In this document: positions 53,902 to 63,669 of the stretch, piece by piece | Numbering within the stretch: position 1 is the first letter of the stretch | Layout: each line of letters starts with the position of its first letter | DNA from: Mesorhizobium kowhaii | Lineage (GTDB): Bacteria; Pseudomonadota; Alphaproteobacteria; Rhizobiales; Rhizobiaceae | Reading direction: 5' to 3' | NCBI RefSeq assembly: GCF_003253745.1 | Contig: NZ_MZXV01000017.1 | Coordinates: 62,001 to 126,000, forward strand | Length of the DNA stretch: 64,000 nt | Notes under the pieces: model-generated | The model's database searches: none | What the model saw: only the letters and a program-made list of their open reading frames with translations | Told to the model about the DNA's origin: nothing | Translations under genes and position numbers: made by a program

Positions 53902-53973
53902 CCAGTTGCAACTCACTCTCAAGCCCGGGATCGCCATGGTGCGCCCGGGCGCTTTCGTTTCATGGAGGTTCAC

Positions 53974-54366
53974 ATGTTCGATTGGAACAGAAGCTGCTCC
54001 TATGACGAGCAGCAGAAGAGACGCTTCCACACGACAGCCCGTTCACGGCTGAAGAAACTCGCCGCCGAACTTGCGCTACCGCAGGGAAGCTTCGACCTGC
54101 GCTCCAACAGGGCGGGCATCGCCGTTTGCGGTGAAATTACCCTGCACCACGACGACGCCTACATCCAGGTCGGCCAGTTCGGTTTGTCCTCAGGTCACGG
54201 TATCCTGATCCGCACCTGCAAGGGCCGTAAAGACTACATCGGCGGGGCCAACCACTTCGTCGCACTCGGCATGCTCGACGATATCCCGGCGCTCGCCGCC
54301 GCCGTCCGTGCCATCACCGGGGTTGGTGGAGACGCTTCGTGTTCCTCCGAGCGACGCGCCGCCTAA
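53974..54366 (+). CDS. hypothetical plasmid protein
   Basis: This 130-residue protein begins MFDWNRSCSYDEQQKRRFHT. It contains RLKKLAAELALPQGSFDLRS, AGIAVCGEITLHHDDAYIQV and GILIRTCKGRKDYIGGANHF. I do not recognise a family, though such genes commonly sit between ParB-like and DUF1419 genes on rhizobial plasmids. ATG 53974 has GGAGG 8 nt upstream, which decides it over ATG 53962. No membrane or signal features. Confidence 0.7.
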   Translation: MFDWNRSCSYDEQQKRRFHTTARSRLKKLAAELALPQGSFDLRSNRAGIAVCGEITLHHDDAYIQVGQFGLSSGHGILIRTCKGRKDYIGGANHFVALGMLDDIPALAAAVRAITGVGGDASCSSERRAA

Positions 54367-54498
54367 ACTCCTGCAAACCCCATCATCGCCAGTGCACGTG
54401 CCGGCCGCAGGCTCGGCCCGGCGCCAGCCACAACACAGCAAGCAGTTGCCATGGCGCGGCGATGCCGCGCGTGGCCGACTTGCCTTCAGGAGAACCTC

Positions 54499-55098
54499 AT
54501 GACCGCACATTCACCCTTCAGGAGGGTGCTCGAAGGCGTCGCCACCCGCGAGCAGATGTTCCAACTGTTCAGCCGTCACAAAGACACTCCCGGCATCGAT
54601 CCCAATTCCGGCACTCCCTATTCAGGCGAGTGGTTTGAGATCACTGCGTCCGAATACCACTTCATGCTAGATTTGTTGCCGCCGCTCTTCATGCGCACCG
54701 GCATGTTCGGAATGTCGGAGTATAAGGCCGGCAACGTGACCAGCGTATTCTTCGCGATCCGGATCCGGGGCCGCGAGCGCTGGTTTCATGGCTTCTGCGA
54801 TCTCACGGAACGGCAGTCGCCAGACAAGATGCGCGCCGCCATCATCGCCCACGAGACCGGCGCGAGCGACAGCATGACCCGCGCGGAAAAGCTCGAGGCG
54901 ATCTGGAACATAACCCCTGTCGAGCTCAGGGGGACCGCCCGCAATGCAGACCCCGAGACCGGGTGGGCCGAACATCGCGGCAAACGCACGATTCTCGTTA
55001 ACGCCGGAAGGCATGATGCTGCCTTCAGGCTGCTCGATGATCTGTCGGATCTCGAGATCGCCGAGTACCTGTCCAAAATGCGATTGCGTCGGAGCTGA
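54499..55098 (+). CDS. DUF1419 family protein
   Basis: The 199-residue protein contains FRRVLEGVATREQMFQLFSR, PYSGEWFEITASEYHFMLDL, LPPLFMRTGMFGMSEYKAGN and RGRERWFHGFCDLTERQSPD. This matches the rhizobial plasmid family DUF1419 as I recall it. The function is unknown. AGGAGAACCTC precedes ATG 54499; the open frame extends 16 codons upstream without a site. It lies in the same direction as the preceding hypothetical gene. Confidence 0.75.
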   Translation: MTAHSPFRRVLEGVATREQMFQLFSRHKDTPGIDPNSGTPYSGEWFEITASEYHFMLDLLPPLFMRTGMFGMSEYKAGNVTSVFFAIRIRGRERWFHGFCDLTERQSPDKMRAAIIAHETGASDSMTRAEKLEAIWNITPVELRGTARNADPETGWAEHRGKRTILVNAGRHDAAFRLLDDLSDLEIAEYLSKMRLRRS

Positions 55099-55113
55099 CG
55101 AAGGAAGACGACG

Positions 55114-55320
55114 ATGGGCATCTATAAGAACCGCGCTTCGGCGGCAAAGCGTCTCCATCACGGTGACCGACTTTCGCTCAATGGATGCACCCGCATACGG
55201 CCCATCCTCAAGCTGTTGAGACACGCGAGACCGTATGGCCAACTGCAACGAGGATACAAGCATCCGGCCTTCAGCAAAACTTCAGTGCCTGCCACGCGGG
55301 AAGTACCCGGCATTGCGTAA
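55114..55320 (+). CDS. possible small ORF after DUF1419
   Basis: The 68-codon ORF MGIYKNRASAAKRLHHGDRL is preceded by GAAGGAAGACGACG, 15 nt after the DUF1419 stop. The first half looks protein-like and basic. The second half resembles random sequence and its last 39 nt overlap the 3' end of an opposite-strand gene, so it may be a remnant. Confidence 0.3.
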   Translation: MGIYKNRASAAKRLHHGDRLSLNGCTRIRPILKLLRHARPYGQLQRGYKHPAFSKTSVPATREVPGIA

Positions 55321-55803
55321 AGCGCCGATGAACAGGCTGGCCGGGCCGGCGATACTCGTCCTGGCCTGCGTTGCGAGCGGCAGCGTGTTCCAGTCCTCCA
55401 ACGGAGCGATAAAGTTGGAGAAAGTGCCATTGACCATGCAATGGCTGGTCAACAAGCCCTGCTTATCCAGCACCAGAACCCCTGTCTGATTGCTTGGATA
55501 CCGGATGGCGGCGACGCGCTGAAGTTCCATGTCGCCATCAATGCGCAAATTGAAAAGCAGCACGCCCTGGCTTCTGTGGGCGACTTCCGCGACTTTTTCC
55601 GCGAAAGGAGCAGAAAGCGCACGAACGCTGTCGACCGCCATCCCGAAAACAAGCGCGTCCAGCTCATCCGCCGCCATGAGAAGATTAGTTCCCAAGAATA
55701 TAAGGATTGCAATCGGTCCAGCCGGATTGTGCACAGTCATCGCACTCCGCCGGCTAGACGCCTGAGCATCGCGTGTATGAGGCAGCTCTCTCTCGGTAGG
55801 CAT
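55282..55803 (-). CDS. hypothetical protein with one hydrophobic segment
   Basis: The probable start is ATG 55801-55803 (MPTERELPHTRD), after GGGGGC, giving 173 residues. PAGPIAILIFLGTNLLM is a hydrophobic helix. The rest (DALVFGMAVDSVRALSAPFA, GVLLFNLRIDGDMELQRVAA, TGVLVLDKQGLLTSHCMVNG) reads like a folded sensor-like domain. I recognise no family. Placed opposite to its neighbours, so it is its own transcription unit. Confidence 0.5.
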   Translation of the reverse strand: MPTERELPHTRDAQASSRRSAMTVHNPAGPIAILIFLGTNLLMAADELDALVFGMAVDSVRALSAPFAEKVAEVAHRSQGVLLFNLRIDGDMELQRVAAIRYPSNQTGVLVLDKQGLLTSHCMVNGTFSNFIAPLEDWNTLPLATQARTSIAGPASLFIGALRNAGYFPRGRH

Positions 55804-55969
55804 GTTTGCCCCCGTTGATTGAGCCGATTGCCCTAGGCCCATGACACACCGCTTGCTCGTTGCGGGGCTTCTCCGATAAGGCACGGCGAAAGCGATATGA
55901 TACGTCGGGTACTCGCTAACACGAACTGCGACTTGGCTTGCAAGTCATGCTCATATCAAGGAACAGACT

Positions 55970-56653
55970 ATGAAGCGCCAGATCCGGCCATTCATCGTGG
56001 AAATGAAACAGAAGCGCGGCCTGCAAAAGCCAAGCCATTCGATCTGGGGCGATCTTGACCTGTCCAAAATTGCCACTGAGATGACACAGCCGGGCTATGC
56101 TGCTCAGCTGCCAAATTCCCAAGTCATTGACTTCAGTATAAGACCCCTTGATGCTGAAGAAGGAGATAAACCACAAGCGGAGTATATGATGGCCGATATT
56201 CAGGACGCTCAGACTGTTCAGACGACAGTTGCCCCAGCCAAAGTGGAAGTGCCTGAATCCAAGAAGAAAGTTCCGCGAGGAAAGAAAGCGAAGGCAGAGC
56301 TCGTGAAGCCGGTCCGCAAGAACGGAGCGAAACCTGCGCCCGCGGCCGCAGAAGCTCCCGTGGTAGCTAAGACCGCCCGCAAGACATATTCCGAGAATGA
56401 ACGCACCCAGAAGCTTGCCCAGATCGAGAAATCGATCGCTGCCGGCGCGACTAGCAAGATTGCGGTCGGCCAGGCCGGCATATCGGAGCAGACCTACTAT
56501 TATTGGAAGAGGGCTGCCGCACCTTCCTCTGACAGCGGCGATCTCCGTGATCTTGTCGCGCTCGAAGAAGAAAACAAACGTCTCAAGAACCTGCTTGCCG
56601 ACCGTCTGCGCAAGGAAAATGCCGAGCTCAAGAAGAAGCTCGGCCTGGCCTAG
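55970..56653 (+). CDS. SyrB-like regulator
   Basis: This 227-residue protein has a first 60 residues (RPFIVEMKQKRGLQKPSHSI, WGDLDLSKIA) forming a separate conserved piece. A Lys/Ala/Pro-rich linker follows (KKKVPRGKKAKAE). The C-terminal SyrB-type region has RKTYSENERTQKLAQIEKSI, GQAGISEQTYYYWKRAAA and EEENKRLKNLLADRLRKENA, an HTH followed by a leucine-zipper-like coil. SyrB in Sinorhizobium affects syrM expression and symbiotic genes, and IS-like HTH repeats of this type are common on rhizobial plasmids. The target here is unknown. Confidence 0.8.
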   Translation: MKRQIRPFIVEMKQKRGLQKPSHSIWGDLDLSKIATEMTQPGYAAQLPNSQVIDFSIRPLDAEEGDKPQAEYMMADIQDAQTVQTTVAPAKVEVPESKKKVPRGKKAKAELVKPVRKNGAKPAPAAAEAPVVAKTARKTYSENERTQKLAQIEKSIAAGATSKIAVGQAGISEQTYYYWKRAAAPSSDSGDLRDLVALEEENKRLKNLLADRLRKENAELKKKLGLA

Positions 56654-56689
56654 GGCATACTCAGGCGCGTTGGAAATTCCGCCCGACGC

Positions 56690-57883
56690 TCAAAGGGGTA
56701 GCGGCGGCATATCGCCTTCGCCGACCCGCCACACCCAGGAGCCGATCTCCGGTCGCGCGGCGATCATTTCGTCGAGCGACGCTTCGTAGTTTTCGTCCGC
56801 TCCGGCCGGAACGACAAAGAGCGCTATCGGGTCGTCCCTGTTCTGAAGCAACGCATTGGCGATCGGCTGGTCGGGTTGCAGGTCAAAGCGCAATCCCTTC
56901 ACGCTCTTCTCGCGAAGGCGGGCGAGCCCATCGACGAGCCTTTTCTCCGGGACCGTCTCGTAAGGAATCCAGTTCTCGGAGACCACCATCAACGCAATCT
57001 CCTCGACAATGGCGAGGCCGGCCGGGTTCAGTCCGAAGGTCGCGATCACCATCAGATGTGAGTTCGGATCCGCTGCCCACAGCGACAATTCTCTCTCGAA
57101 ACGTGCCTGCAAACGGCGGTGCAATGCATCTTCGATAATGAAGGGAAAGCCGGGCAAGTGCCTGATGACGAGTTTCTGACCGGAGCGGGCGGGGACGATC
57201 TCCTTCACTTCGCCGACCAAGACGAGCAACTTTCGTGGACCTGATTTCGGCGGGAGCGCCGAGCCGAGAACCGCGTTGCGACGCTGCTCGATGGCTTGCC
57301 TGTTCTCGGCCCGAAACGGCTCGGGCACGAACAGGATATCCTCGAGTGGTCCGCCCCGCACTGTCATGTGCCCGGCAGCCTCGAGCAGATGCCAGCGGAC
57401 ATTCCACCAATGCCGCTTGCCGGCCCACCTCGATGTCCAGACCGTCAGTTCGGCCTCGTGCCAGAGATAATGAAGCAGGCCACGCAGCGACATCCGCCTG
57501 GGATCGGCGGTTACACTGGCGGAACTTTGCCCCGCAGGCACCGATGCCGCGCGGCTCCCCGTCTTCGACAGGCTGAAGTCCAACTTGAGGGCGGCCAAGC
57601 CGTTTTGCAGATCGAGCTGTATCGCGCTGCCCATCAAGGCGCCCAGCCCGGACAGTTCGTAAGGTGATTCATAGGAATCACAGGACGGATCATGCCCGCC
57701 GCCGCTCAGCGGCATGCGCTTGATCAGATGAAGGTCGCCTATGCGAGCGATGTACATCGGGCAGCCTGGCTCGCGGCACAGGCATAGCGGGCGCTCGCTG
57801 CGGGCATAGGCACTCGCCAGCGCCGCCTGCAGGTCAGGCGCTGCCTCCTCGTAGACCGCACTGCCAATTCTGAACCGTCGCAT
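56690..57883 (-). CDS. DUF1173 family protein
   Basis: The 397-residue protein reads MRRFRIGSAVYEEAAPDLQA, PLCLCREPGCPMYIARIGDL, HDPSCDSYESPYELSGLGAL and HYLWHEAELTVWTSRWAGKR. The Cys/His set (CLCREPGC, HDPSC) could bind zinc. This is DUF1173, a plasmid family of unknown function usually near the Strawberry-notch-like gene, as here. ATG 57881-57883 is preceded by GGAGGTG; 24 upstream in-frame codons lie in the divergent promoter region. Confidence 0.82.
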   Translation of the reverse strand: MRRFRIGSAVYEEAAPDLQAALASAYARSERPLCLCREPGCPMYIARIGDLHLIKRMPLSGGGHDPSCDSYESPYELSGLGALMGSAIQLDLQNGLAALKLDFSLSKTGSRAASVPAGQSSASVTADPRRMSLRGLLHYLWHEAELTVWTSRWAGKRHWWNVRWHLLEAAGHMTVRGGPLEDILFVPEPFRAENRQAIEQRRNAVLGSALPPKSGPRKLLVLVGEVKEIVPARSGQKLVIRHLPGFPFIIEDALHRRLQARFERELSLWAADPNSHLMVIATFGLNPAGLAIVEEIALMVVSENWIPYETVPEKRLVDGLARLREKSVKGLRFDLQPDQPIANALLQNRDDPIALFVVPAGADENYEASLDEMIAARPEIGSWVWRVGEGDMPPLPL

Positions 57884-58068
57884 CACCTCCACAGCTCCAG
57901 GTCGCCGCCGCATTCCTGTGCGCGCATTGAAGTCATGGGTTTGCACATTGCGCAACCCCTTTGGTGCATCGGCGCGAGAGGCAGAGGGGAGCCGGGAGGA
58001 GCGTGGCCCGGCTGGCGCGCAGAGAGTGTTGGCGCGGGCGCCATTCCCCTCTCGCGAAGGACATTTCC

Positions 58069-61000
58069 ATGAACATTGTTTCGACTACCTCGACCGTCGC
58101 ATGTACGGCTGGTTCCCTCGCCGCGCTGACGCCGGCCTCCATCAACAACGCCGAGGCAATCTATCAAGCGGCAACGTTGCTTCTACCTTTCCTCGAGCAG
58201 GGCAAGCCTGTCACCACCGCCGCACTGCGCACCGCCATGGCGACCAGTTTTGGCGGCAGCGATGCGCAAGGGTTCTGGCTTTGGAAGGACGCCTATGAGG
58301 CGCTCGAAGTCGCCCAGGTGCTGTTTCTGCGCCGATTCGGCCCTGCGATCCTGTCGCGGTCGACCACGCCGCAGGCAACGCTGGCGATGATCAAGCGCAT
58401 CGCCGGCCTTCTTCCTATCCATACGCGACGGTCCGACGAGAGCCAGGCCATGCAGCAGCTGTCGACGCCCTTGCCGCTCGCCTTGGTGACAGCGCACGCC
58501 GCGGCGATCGCATCTTGCGACCTCGTTCTCGAACCCTCGGCCGGCACCGGTCTGCTCGCCGTCCATGCCGAGATGGCGCGCGCCTCGATCGCCCTCAATG
58601 AGCTCGCCGCGACGCGGGCCGATCTCCTCGGCCTGCTGTTTCCCCGGGTCCCCGTCTCGCGGCACGACGCCGCCCATATCGACGATCATCTCGACGCGGG
58701 CATCGAGCCGTCCGTCGTGCTGATGAATCCACCCTTCAGCGCCGGCGCCTATGTCGGCGGCCACGTCGCCGATGCGGCATGGCGGCATCTCTCCTCCACA
58801 TTCGCACGCCTGCGCGCCGGCGGGCGCCTCGTCGCCATCACCGGCACCGGGCTGTCTCCGGAAAACCCCAAATGGCGGCCCGGCTTCGAACGCCTGCAGC
58901 AGCAGGGCAACGTCATCTTCACCGCGGCGATCGACGGCCGTGTCTACGCCCGCCATGGCACCACCACTGAGACCCGCCTGACAATTATCGACAAGGTACC
59001 GGCCGCCGAACCGAAAAACTTCGTCCGGTCGCCGGGCAAAGCCACCGATGTCGAAACGCTGCTCGCCTGGATCACGGCTCTGCCGCCCCGGCTACCGGGC
59101 GGCTTTCCGGATTCGATCGGCGCGCTGTCCAACGTCATCCCGCGCAATGCCGCCATGCACATGGCTGCCCGATCGGGGACAAGAGCCGCACCCCTAACAG
59201 TCTCAACTTCTGCTCCGAAGGCCATCCAATCGGTCCGTCCGATTGCGCGGGCGAAGCCCGCTCGCCAGGTGATGGCAAACAGCGTGCCGGCCGTCCCCCT
59301 CGCCTATGAGCTACGCGACTGGATGCCGGAAGAGGGCGGCCGGCTCACCGACACGATCTACGAACCCTACGCGCTACAGTCGATCGACATTCCCCGCGCA
59401 AAGCCGCATCCGACGCCGCTCGTGCAGTCGGCCGCAATGGCCGCCGTCGCGCCACCAAAACCTTCCTATCGGCCGCTTCTTCCTGATGCGATCATCGACG
59501 AAGGCCTGCTGTCGGACGCCCAGCTCGAAAGCGTCGTCTATGCCGGCGAAGCCCATTGCGGCCATCTCGCCGGCACCTGGACGGTTGACGAGACCTGCGA
59601 TGTCGTCTCGGCCGCACCAGAAGGGGCTGCGAACGCTGTCCGCTTCCGCCGTGGATGGTTTTTGGGTGACGGAACCGGCTGCGGCAAAGGACGGCAGGTC
59701 GCCGGCATCATCCTCGACAACTGGCTGCAGGGGCGGCGCCGCGCAATCTGGATATCCAAGTCCGACAAGCTGCTGGAAGACGCCCAGCGCGATTGGGCGG
59801 CACTTGGCCAGGAAAAACTTCTCGTGCAGCCGCTGTCGCGCTATCGGCAGGGCACGCCGATCCGCCTTGCCGAGGGCATCTTGTTCACGACCTACGCGAC
59901 GCTCCGCTCGCAGGAACGAGAGGGCAAGAAATCCCGGATCGCCCAGATCCTCGACTGGGTCGGACAAGAGGCGAGGAGGAACGAAAGTCCGACAGGGGCT
60001 GGAGAGAACCTCGCGGCGAGGGCCGAGGGCCCTTGCGGGACCAATAGGTCTTTCGATGGTGTAATCGTCTTCGACGAGGCCCACGCCATGGCCAATGCCG
60101 CTGGCGGCAAAAGTGAACGCGGCGACGTCGCCCCGTCGCAGCAGGGCAGGGCAGGCTTGCGGCTGCAGCACGCCCTTCCCGACGCGCGCGTCGTCTACGT
60201 CTCCGCGACCGGTGCGACCGCAGTCGAGAACCTGGCCTATGCGCAGCGTCTCGGCATCTGGGGCAGCGAGGATTTTCCATTCGCCAACCGCGCCGAATTC
60301 GTCGCCGCGATTGAGGATGGTGGTGTCGCGGCGATGGAAGTGCTCGCCCGCGATCTCAAATCGCTCGGTCTCTATACGGCGCGTTCGCTCTCCTATGACG
60401 GCGTCGAATACGACCTGCTAGAGCACGCGCTGACCGAGGAGCAGATCCGCATCTACAATGCCTATGCGGATGCATTCCAGGTCATCCACAACAACCTGAC
60501 CGCCGCACTTGAGGCGACCAACATCACCAGTGAGACCGGCACGCTGAACCGCAACGCCAAGTCGGCGGCGCGCTCAGCCTTCGAGGGCACCAAGCAACGC
60601 TTCTTCAGCCATCTCATCACCTCGATGATGACGCCGACCCTGATCGGCGCGATCGAGCAGGACCTCGCCGACGGCCATTCGGCGGTCGTGCAGATCGTCT
60701 CGACCGGCGAAGCGCTGATGGAACGACGCCTTGCCGAGATTCCGACTGAGGAATGGTCGGATCTGCATGTCGACGTCACGCCGCGCGAGTATGTCGGCGG
60801 GTACTTGATGCACTCGTTCCCCACGCAGTTGTTCGAGGAATATTCAGACGCCGAAGGCAACCTCTACTCGCGGCCCGTTCACGACGAAGATGGCAATCCG
60901 GTTCAGTGCCGGGAGGCCGTTCGCCGACGCGACGAGATGATCGAAAAACTCGCCTCGCTGCCGCCGGTTGGCAGCGCGCTCGACCAGATAATCCATCACT

Positions 61001-62607
61001 TCGGCACCGACACCGTCGCCGAGGTGACCGGCCGCTCGCGCCGCATCGTGAAGAAGACCGGCCGCGATGGTATCGACCGGCTGGCCGTCGAGAACCGCCC
61101 GGGCTCGGCCAATCTCGCCGAGACCCAGAGTTTCATGGACGACGACAAGCGCGTACTGATCTTTTCGGACGCCGGCGGCACCGGGCGCTCCTACCACGCC
61201 GATCTCGGCGTGAAGAACCAGCGCCTACGCAAGCACTATTTGTTGGAAGCCGGCTGGCGCGCCGACAACGCCATCCAGGGTCTCGGCCGGACCCACCGCA
61301 CAAATCAGAAGCAACCGCCGCTGTTCCGGCCGATGGCCGCCAATGTGAAGGCCGGAAAACGCTTCCTGTCGACGATCGCACGACGGCTCGACACGCTGGG
61401 TGCGATCACGCGCGGCCAGCGTCAGACTGGTGGTGCCGGGCTGTTCCGTGCCGAGGACAATCTGGAAAGCCCCTATGCCCGTGCGGCGCTGCGCCAATTC
61501 TACTATCTGCTGCATCAGGGCAAGATCGACGGCTGCTCACTCACGACCTTCGAGACCGTGACCGGTCTGTCGCTGACCACCGACGAGGGCGGGTTGCGCG
61601 ACGAGCTGCCGCCGATCACGACCTGGCTCAATCGCCTGCTGGCGCTGCGCATCGAGACCCAGAACCTGCTGTTCGAAGTGTTCGAGCAACTGATGACGGC
61701 GAAGATCGAAGGCGCCATCGCCGCCGGAAATTACGACAAGGGGCTGGAGACCATCACGGCGGAGAGCATCGTCGTCACCGATCGTCGCACCGTCTACGCG
61801 CACCCGGTCTCCGGCGCGCAGTCGCATGTGCTGACCGTCGCGCGCAAGGACCGTATTCGGCCGCTCGGTGTGGTCGATGTACTGGCGATCGCCCGCGCGG
61901 AGCCACAATCTGTTCTGTTGATGAACACGCGATCGAACCGCGCGGCGATACAGCTGCCGACGGCGAGCCTGATGCTCGACGACGGCACGATAGAGCTCCG
62001 CGTACGCCTGCTGCGGCCGATCGACGAGCTGCGCTTCGGTCTCGACGCCCTAGTCGAAACCCACTGGCAACCCGCCGACCGAAAACTGTTCTGCGACCTA
62101 TGGCAGGCGGAGGTCGCGGCCGTCCCGGAGTTCACCACCAACACCTTCCACATCGTAACGGGTCTGCTCCTGCCGATCTGGCGTCGGCTGCCGGACCATG
62201 ATTGTCAGGTCTACCGGATCCAGACCGATGCCGGCGAACGCATCATCGGGCGTTACATCGCACCAACCCTTGTTGCGACCATGTTCCGCAATCTGGGCAT
62301 CGACAATGTGCCGACCCTCGCGCCGGAAGATGCATGGACGGGGCTCGTGGAAGGCAAGATCGGACTGCAACTCGCCGATGGCCTGATCCTGCGCCGCAGT
62401 CGGGTCATGGACGACTACCGTGCCGAGCTGATAGGCTTCACCGACGCGATGGTCCCCCGACTGAAGGCGCTGGGGCTGATATCCGAGATCATCTCCTGGA
62501 AGCTCCGGCTGTTCATCCCGACATCCGCGCAAGGTTGCGCCATCCTCGCCTCCCTTCTCGAGCGCCATACGCTGGTCGGGGTCACCGACCGTACGGCCGC
62601 GGCTTGA
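58069..62607 (+). CDS. Strawberry-notch-like fused methyltransferase/SF2 helicase
   Basis: This is a 1512-residue protein. Residues about 140-330 form an N6-adenine methyltransferase-like domain, with LEPSAGTGLLAVHAEMARA (SAM site) and VVLMNPPFSAGAY (NPPF catalytic loop). A linker rich in Ala/Pro follows. About 500-1150 is a Strawberry-notch helicase with FLGDGTGCGKGRQVAGIILD (Walker A-like), VIVFDEAHAMANAAGG (DEAH), VYVSATGAT and IQGLGRTHRTNQKQPP (motif VI). A C-terminal domain completes it. Bacterial SNO fusions occur on large plasmids and phages and may protect or remodel incoming DNA; this is not established. ATG 58069 follows CGAAGGAC. The Toprim gene follows after 12 nt. Confidence 0.88.
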   Translation: MNIVSTTSTVACTAGSLAALTPASINNAEAIYQAATLLLPFLEQGKPVTTAALRTAMATSFGGSDAQGFWLWKDAYEALEVAQVLFLRRFGPAILSRSTTPQATLAMIKRIAGLLPIHTRRSDESQAMQQLSTPLPLALVTAHAAAIASCDLVLEPSAGTGLLAVHAEMARASIALNELAATRADLLGLLFPRVPVSRHDAAHIDDHLDAGIEPSVVLMNPPFSAGAYVGGHVADAAWRHLSSTFARLRAGGRLVAITGTGLSPENPKWRPGFERLQQQGNVIFTAAIDGRVYARHGTTTETRLTIIDKVPAAEPKNFVRSPGKATDVETLLAWITALPPRLPGGFPDSIGALSNVIPRNAAMHMAARSGTRAAPLTVSTSAPKAIQSVRPIARAKPARQVMANSVPAVPLAYELRDWMPEEGGRLTDTIYEPYALQSIDIPRAKPHPTPLVQSAAMAAVAPPKPSYRPLLPDAIIDEGLLSDAQLESVVYAGEAHCGHLAGTWTVDETCDVVSAAPEGAANAVRFRRGWFLGDGTGCGKGRQVAGIILDNWLQGRRRAIWISKSDKLLEDAQRDWAALGQEKLLVQPLSRYRQGTPIRLAEGILFTTYATLRSQEREGKKSRIAQILDWVGQEARRNESPTGAGENLAARAEGPCGTNRSFDGVIVFDEAHAMANAAGGKSERGDVAPSQQGRAGLRLQHALPDARVVYVSATGATAVENLAYAQRLGIWGSEDFPFANRAEFVAAIEDGGVAAMEVLARDLKSLGLYTARSLSYDGVEYDLLEHALTEEQIRIYNAYADAFQVIHNNLTAALEATNITSETGTLNRNAKSAARSAFEGTKQRFFSHLITSMMTPTLIGAIEQDLADGHSAVVQIVSTGEALMERRLAEIPTEEWSDLHVDVTPREYVGGYLMHSFPTQLFEEYSDAEGNLYSRPVHDEDGNPVQCREAVRRRDEMIEKLASLPPVGSALDQIIHHFGTDTVAEVTGRSRRIVKKTGRDGIDRLAVENRPGSANLAETQSFMDDDKRVLIFSDAGGTGRSYHADLGVKNQRLRKHYLLEAGWRADNAIQGLGRTHRTNQKQPPLFRPMAANVKAGKRFLSTIARRLDTLGAITRGQRQTGGAGLFRAEDNLESPYARAALRQFYYLLHQGKIDGCSLTTFETVTGLSLTTDEGGLRDELPPITTWLNRLLALRIETQNLLFEVFEQLMTAKIEGAIAAGNYDKGLETITAESIVVTDRRTVYAHPVSGAQSHVLTVARKDRIRPLGVVDVLAIARAEPQSVLLMNTRSNRAAIQLPTASLMLDDGTIELRVRLLRPIDELRFGLDALVETHWQPADRKLFCDLWQAEVAAVPEFTTNTFHIVTGLLLPIWRRLPDHDCQVYRIQTDAGERIIGRYIAPTLVATMFRNLGIDNVPTLAPEDAWTGLVEGKIGLQLADGLILRRSRVMDDYRAELIGFTDAMVPRLKALGLISEIISWKLRLFIPTSAQGCAILASLLERHTLVGVTDRTAAA

Positions 62608-62619
62608 GGGGAGGCGATC

Positions 62620-63669
62620 ATGTCCGGTTCGGCGTCCGAGCTGGCACGCCGCCTTGGCGAACATGCCGAGGCGGTGTGCCGCGAATATCTCTCCAACGGC
62701 CATCGCTCCGGCAATTACTGGATGGTCGGCGATGTCCGCAATATGCGCGGCCGTTCCATGCATGTGCGGCTCAAAGCGGTTGGCGGCAAGGCAGCTGGAA
62801 AATGGGTCGATGAGTCATCGGGGGAATATGGCGACCTGCTTGACGTCATCGAGCAGAGCTGTGGTCTGGTCGACTTCCGCGAGGTCACGGATGAAGCACG
62901 TCGTTTCCTCGCCATGCCACAGCCAGACCTTCAGTCCAGACCATCCGTCGCCGGGCGCCAATCTGCCGCGGCACGCGGCTCGCCTGAGGCCGCGCGTCGC
63001 CTGTTCGCCATGTCCCAGCCGATCGCCGGTACGCTGGCCGAACGATATCTTGCGGGCCGCGGCATTTTGCTCTCCCCGCGTGAACGCGCCCTGCGCTTTC
63101 ATCCCGGCTGCTACTACAGGGATCTCGTGACCGGCGAGACGCAGACCCTGCCTGCGCTGATTGCCGCGGTCACCAACCTCGACGGGCAGATCACCGGCCT
63201 GCAGCGCACCTGGCTTGATCCTTCGGGCCAGGGCAAGGCGCAACTCACTGATCCACGCCGCTCACTGGGAGATCTCCTTGGCAACGCCATCTGGCTAGGC
63301 CGCCAGCCGGGTGCGCCGGTCGCGGTCATGGCCGCCGGCGAGGGCTTTGAGACGATGGCGTCGCTTAAGGTGGTGATGCCGGCACTGCCGGTGGCAGCCG
63401 CCACCTCGGCCAATCACCTCGCCGGCCTGATCTTGCCGCCCGGCTGCCGTCGCCTCTACATCGCAGCCGATGCCGACGCCGCCGGCCGGCACGGCATCGA
63501 GCGTCTCAGCCAGCGCGCAGGCCAAGCCGGGATCCTCGCCCTGGTGTTGCGGCCGCACCTCGGCGACTTCAACGACGATCTGCGCCATCTCGGCCCCGCC
63601 CATCTCGCGGCATGGCTCAGCGATCAGTTCGTCCCGGAGGATGCCGGTCTTTTCCTGCCGCCGGGATGA
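62620..63669 (+). CDS. Toprim-domain plasmid primase-like protein
   Basis: The 349-residue protein starts MSGSASELARRLGEHAEAVC. A primase-like N-domain has NGHRSGNYWMVGDVRNMRGR and SSGEYGDLLDVIE. The middle LAERYLAGRGI..ALRFHPGCYY segment is typical of DUF7146/Toprim primases. The Toprim core reads VMAAGEGFETMASLKVVMPA (Glu) and RRLYIAADADAAGRHGIERL (DxD). The zinc ribbon of full DnaG is not evident. It may prime DNA synthesis during plasmid transfer or replication. Downstream of the SNO gene by 12 nt, so probably one operon. Confidence 0.85.
   Translation: MSGSASELARRLGEHAEAVCREYLSNGHRSGNYWMVGDVRNMRGRSMHVRLKAVGGKAAGKWVDESSGEYGDLLDVIEQSCGLVDFREVTDEARRFLAMPQPDLQSRPSVAGRQSAAARGSPEAARRLFAMSQPIAGTLAERYLAGRGILLSPRERALRFHPGCYYRDLVTGETQTLPALIAAVTNLDGQITGLQRTWLDPSGQGKAQLTDPRRSLGDLLGNAIWLGRQPGAPVAVMAAGEGFETMASLKVVMPALPVAAATSANHLAGLILPPGCRRLYIAADADAAGRHGIERLSQRAGQAGILALVLRPHLGDFNDDLRHLGPAHLAAWLSDQFVPEDAGLFLPPG

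Noticed and set aside
60753..62201. 482-codon + strand ORF
   Set aside because: This is an out-of-frame Arg-rich reading inside the Strawberry-notch-like gene.
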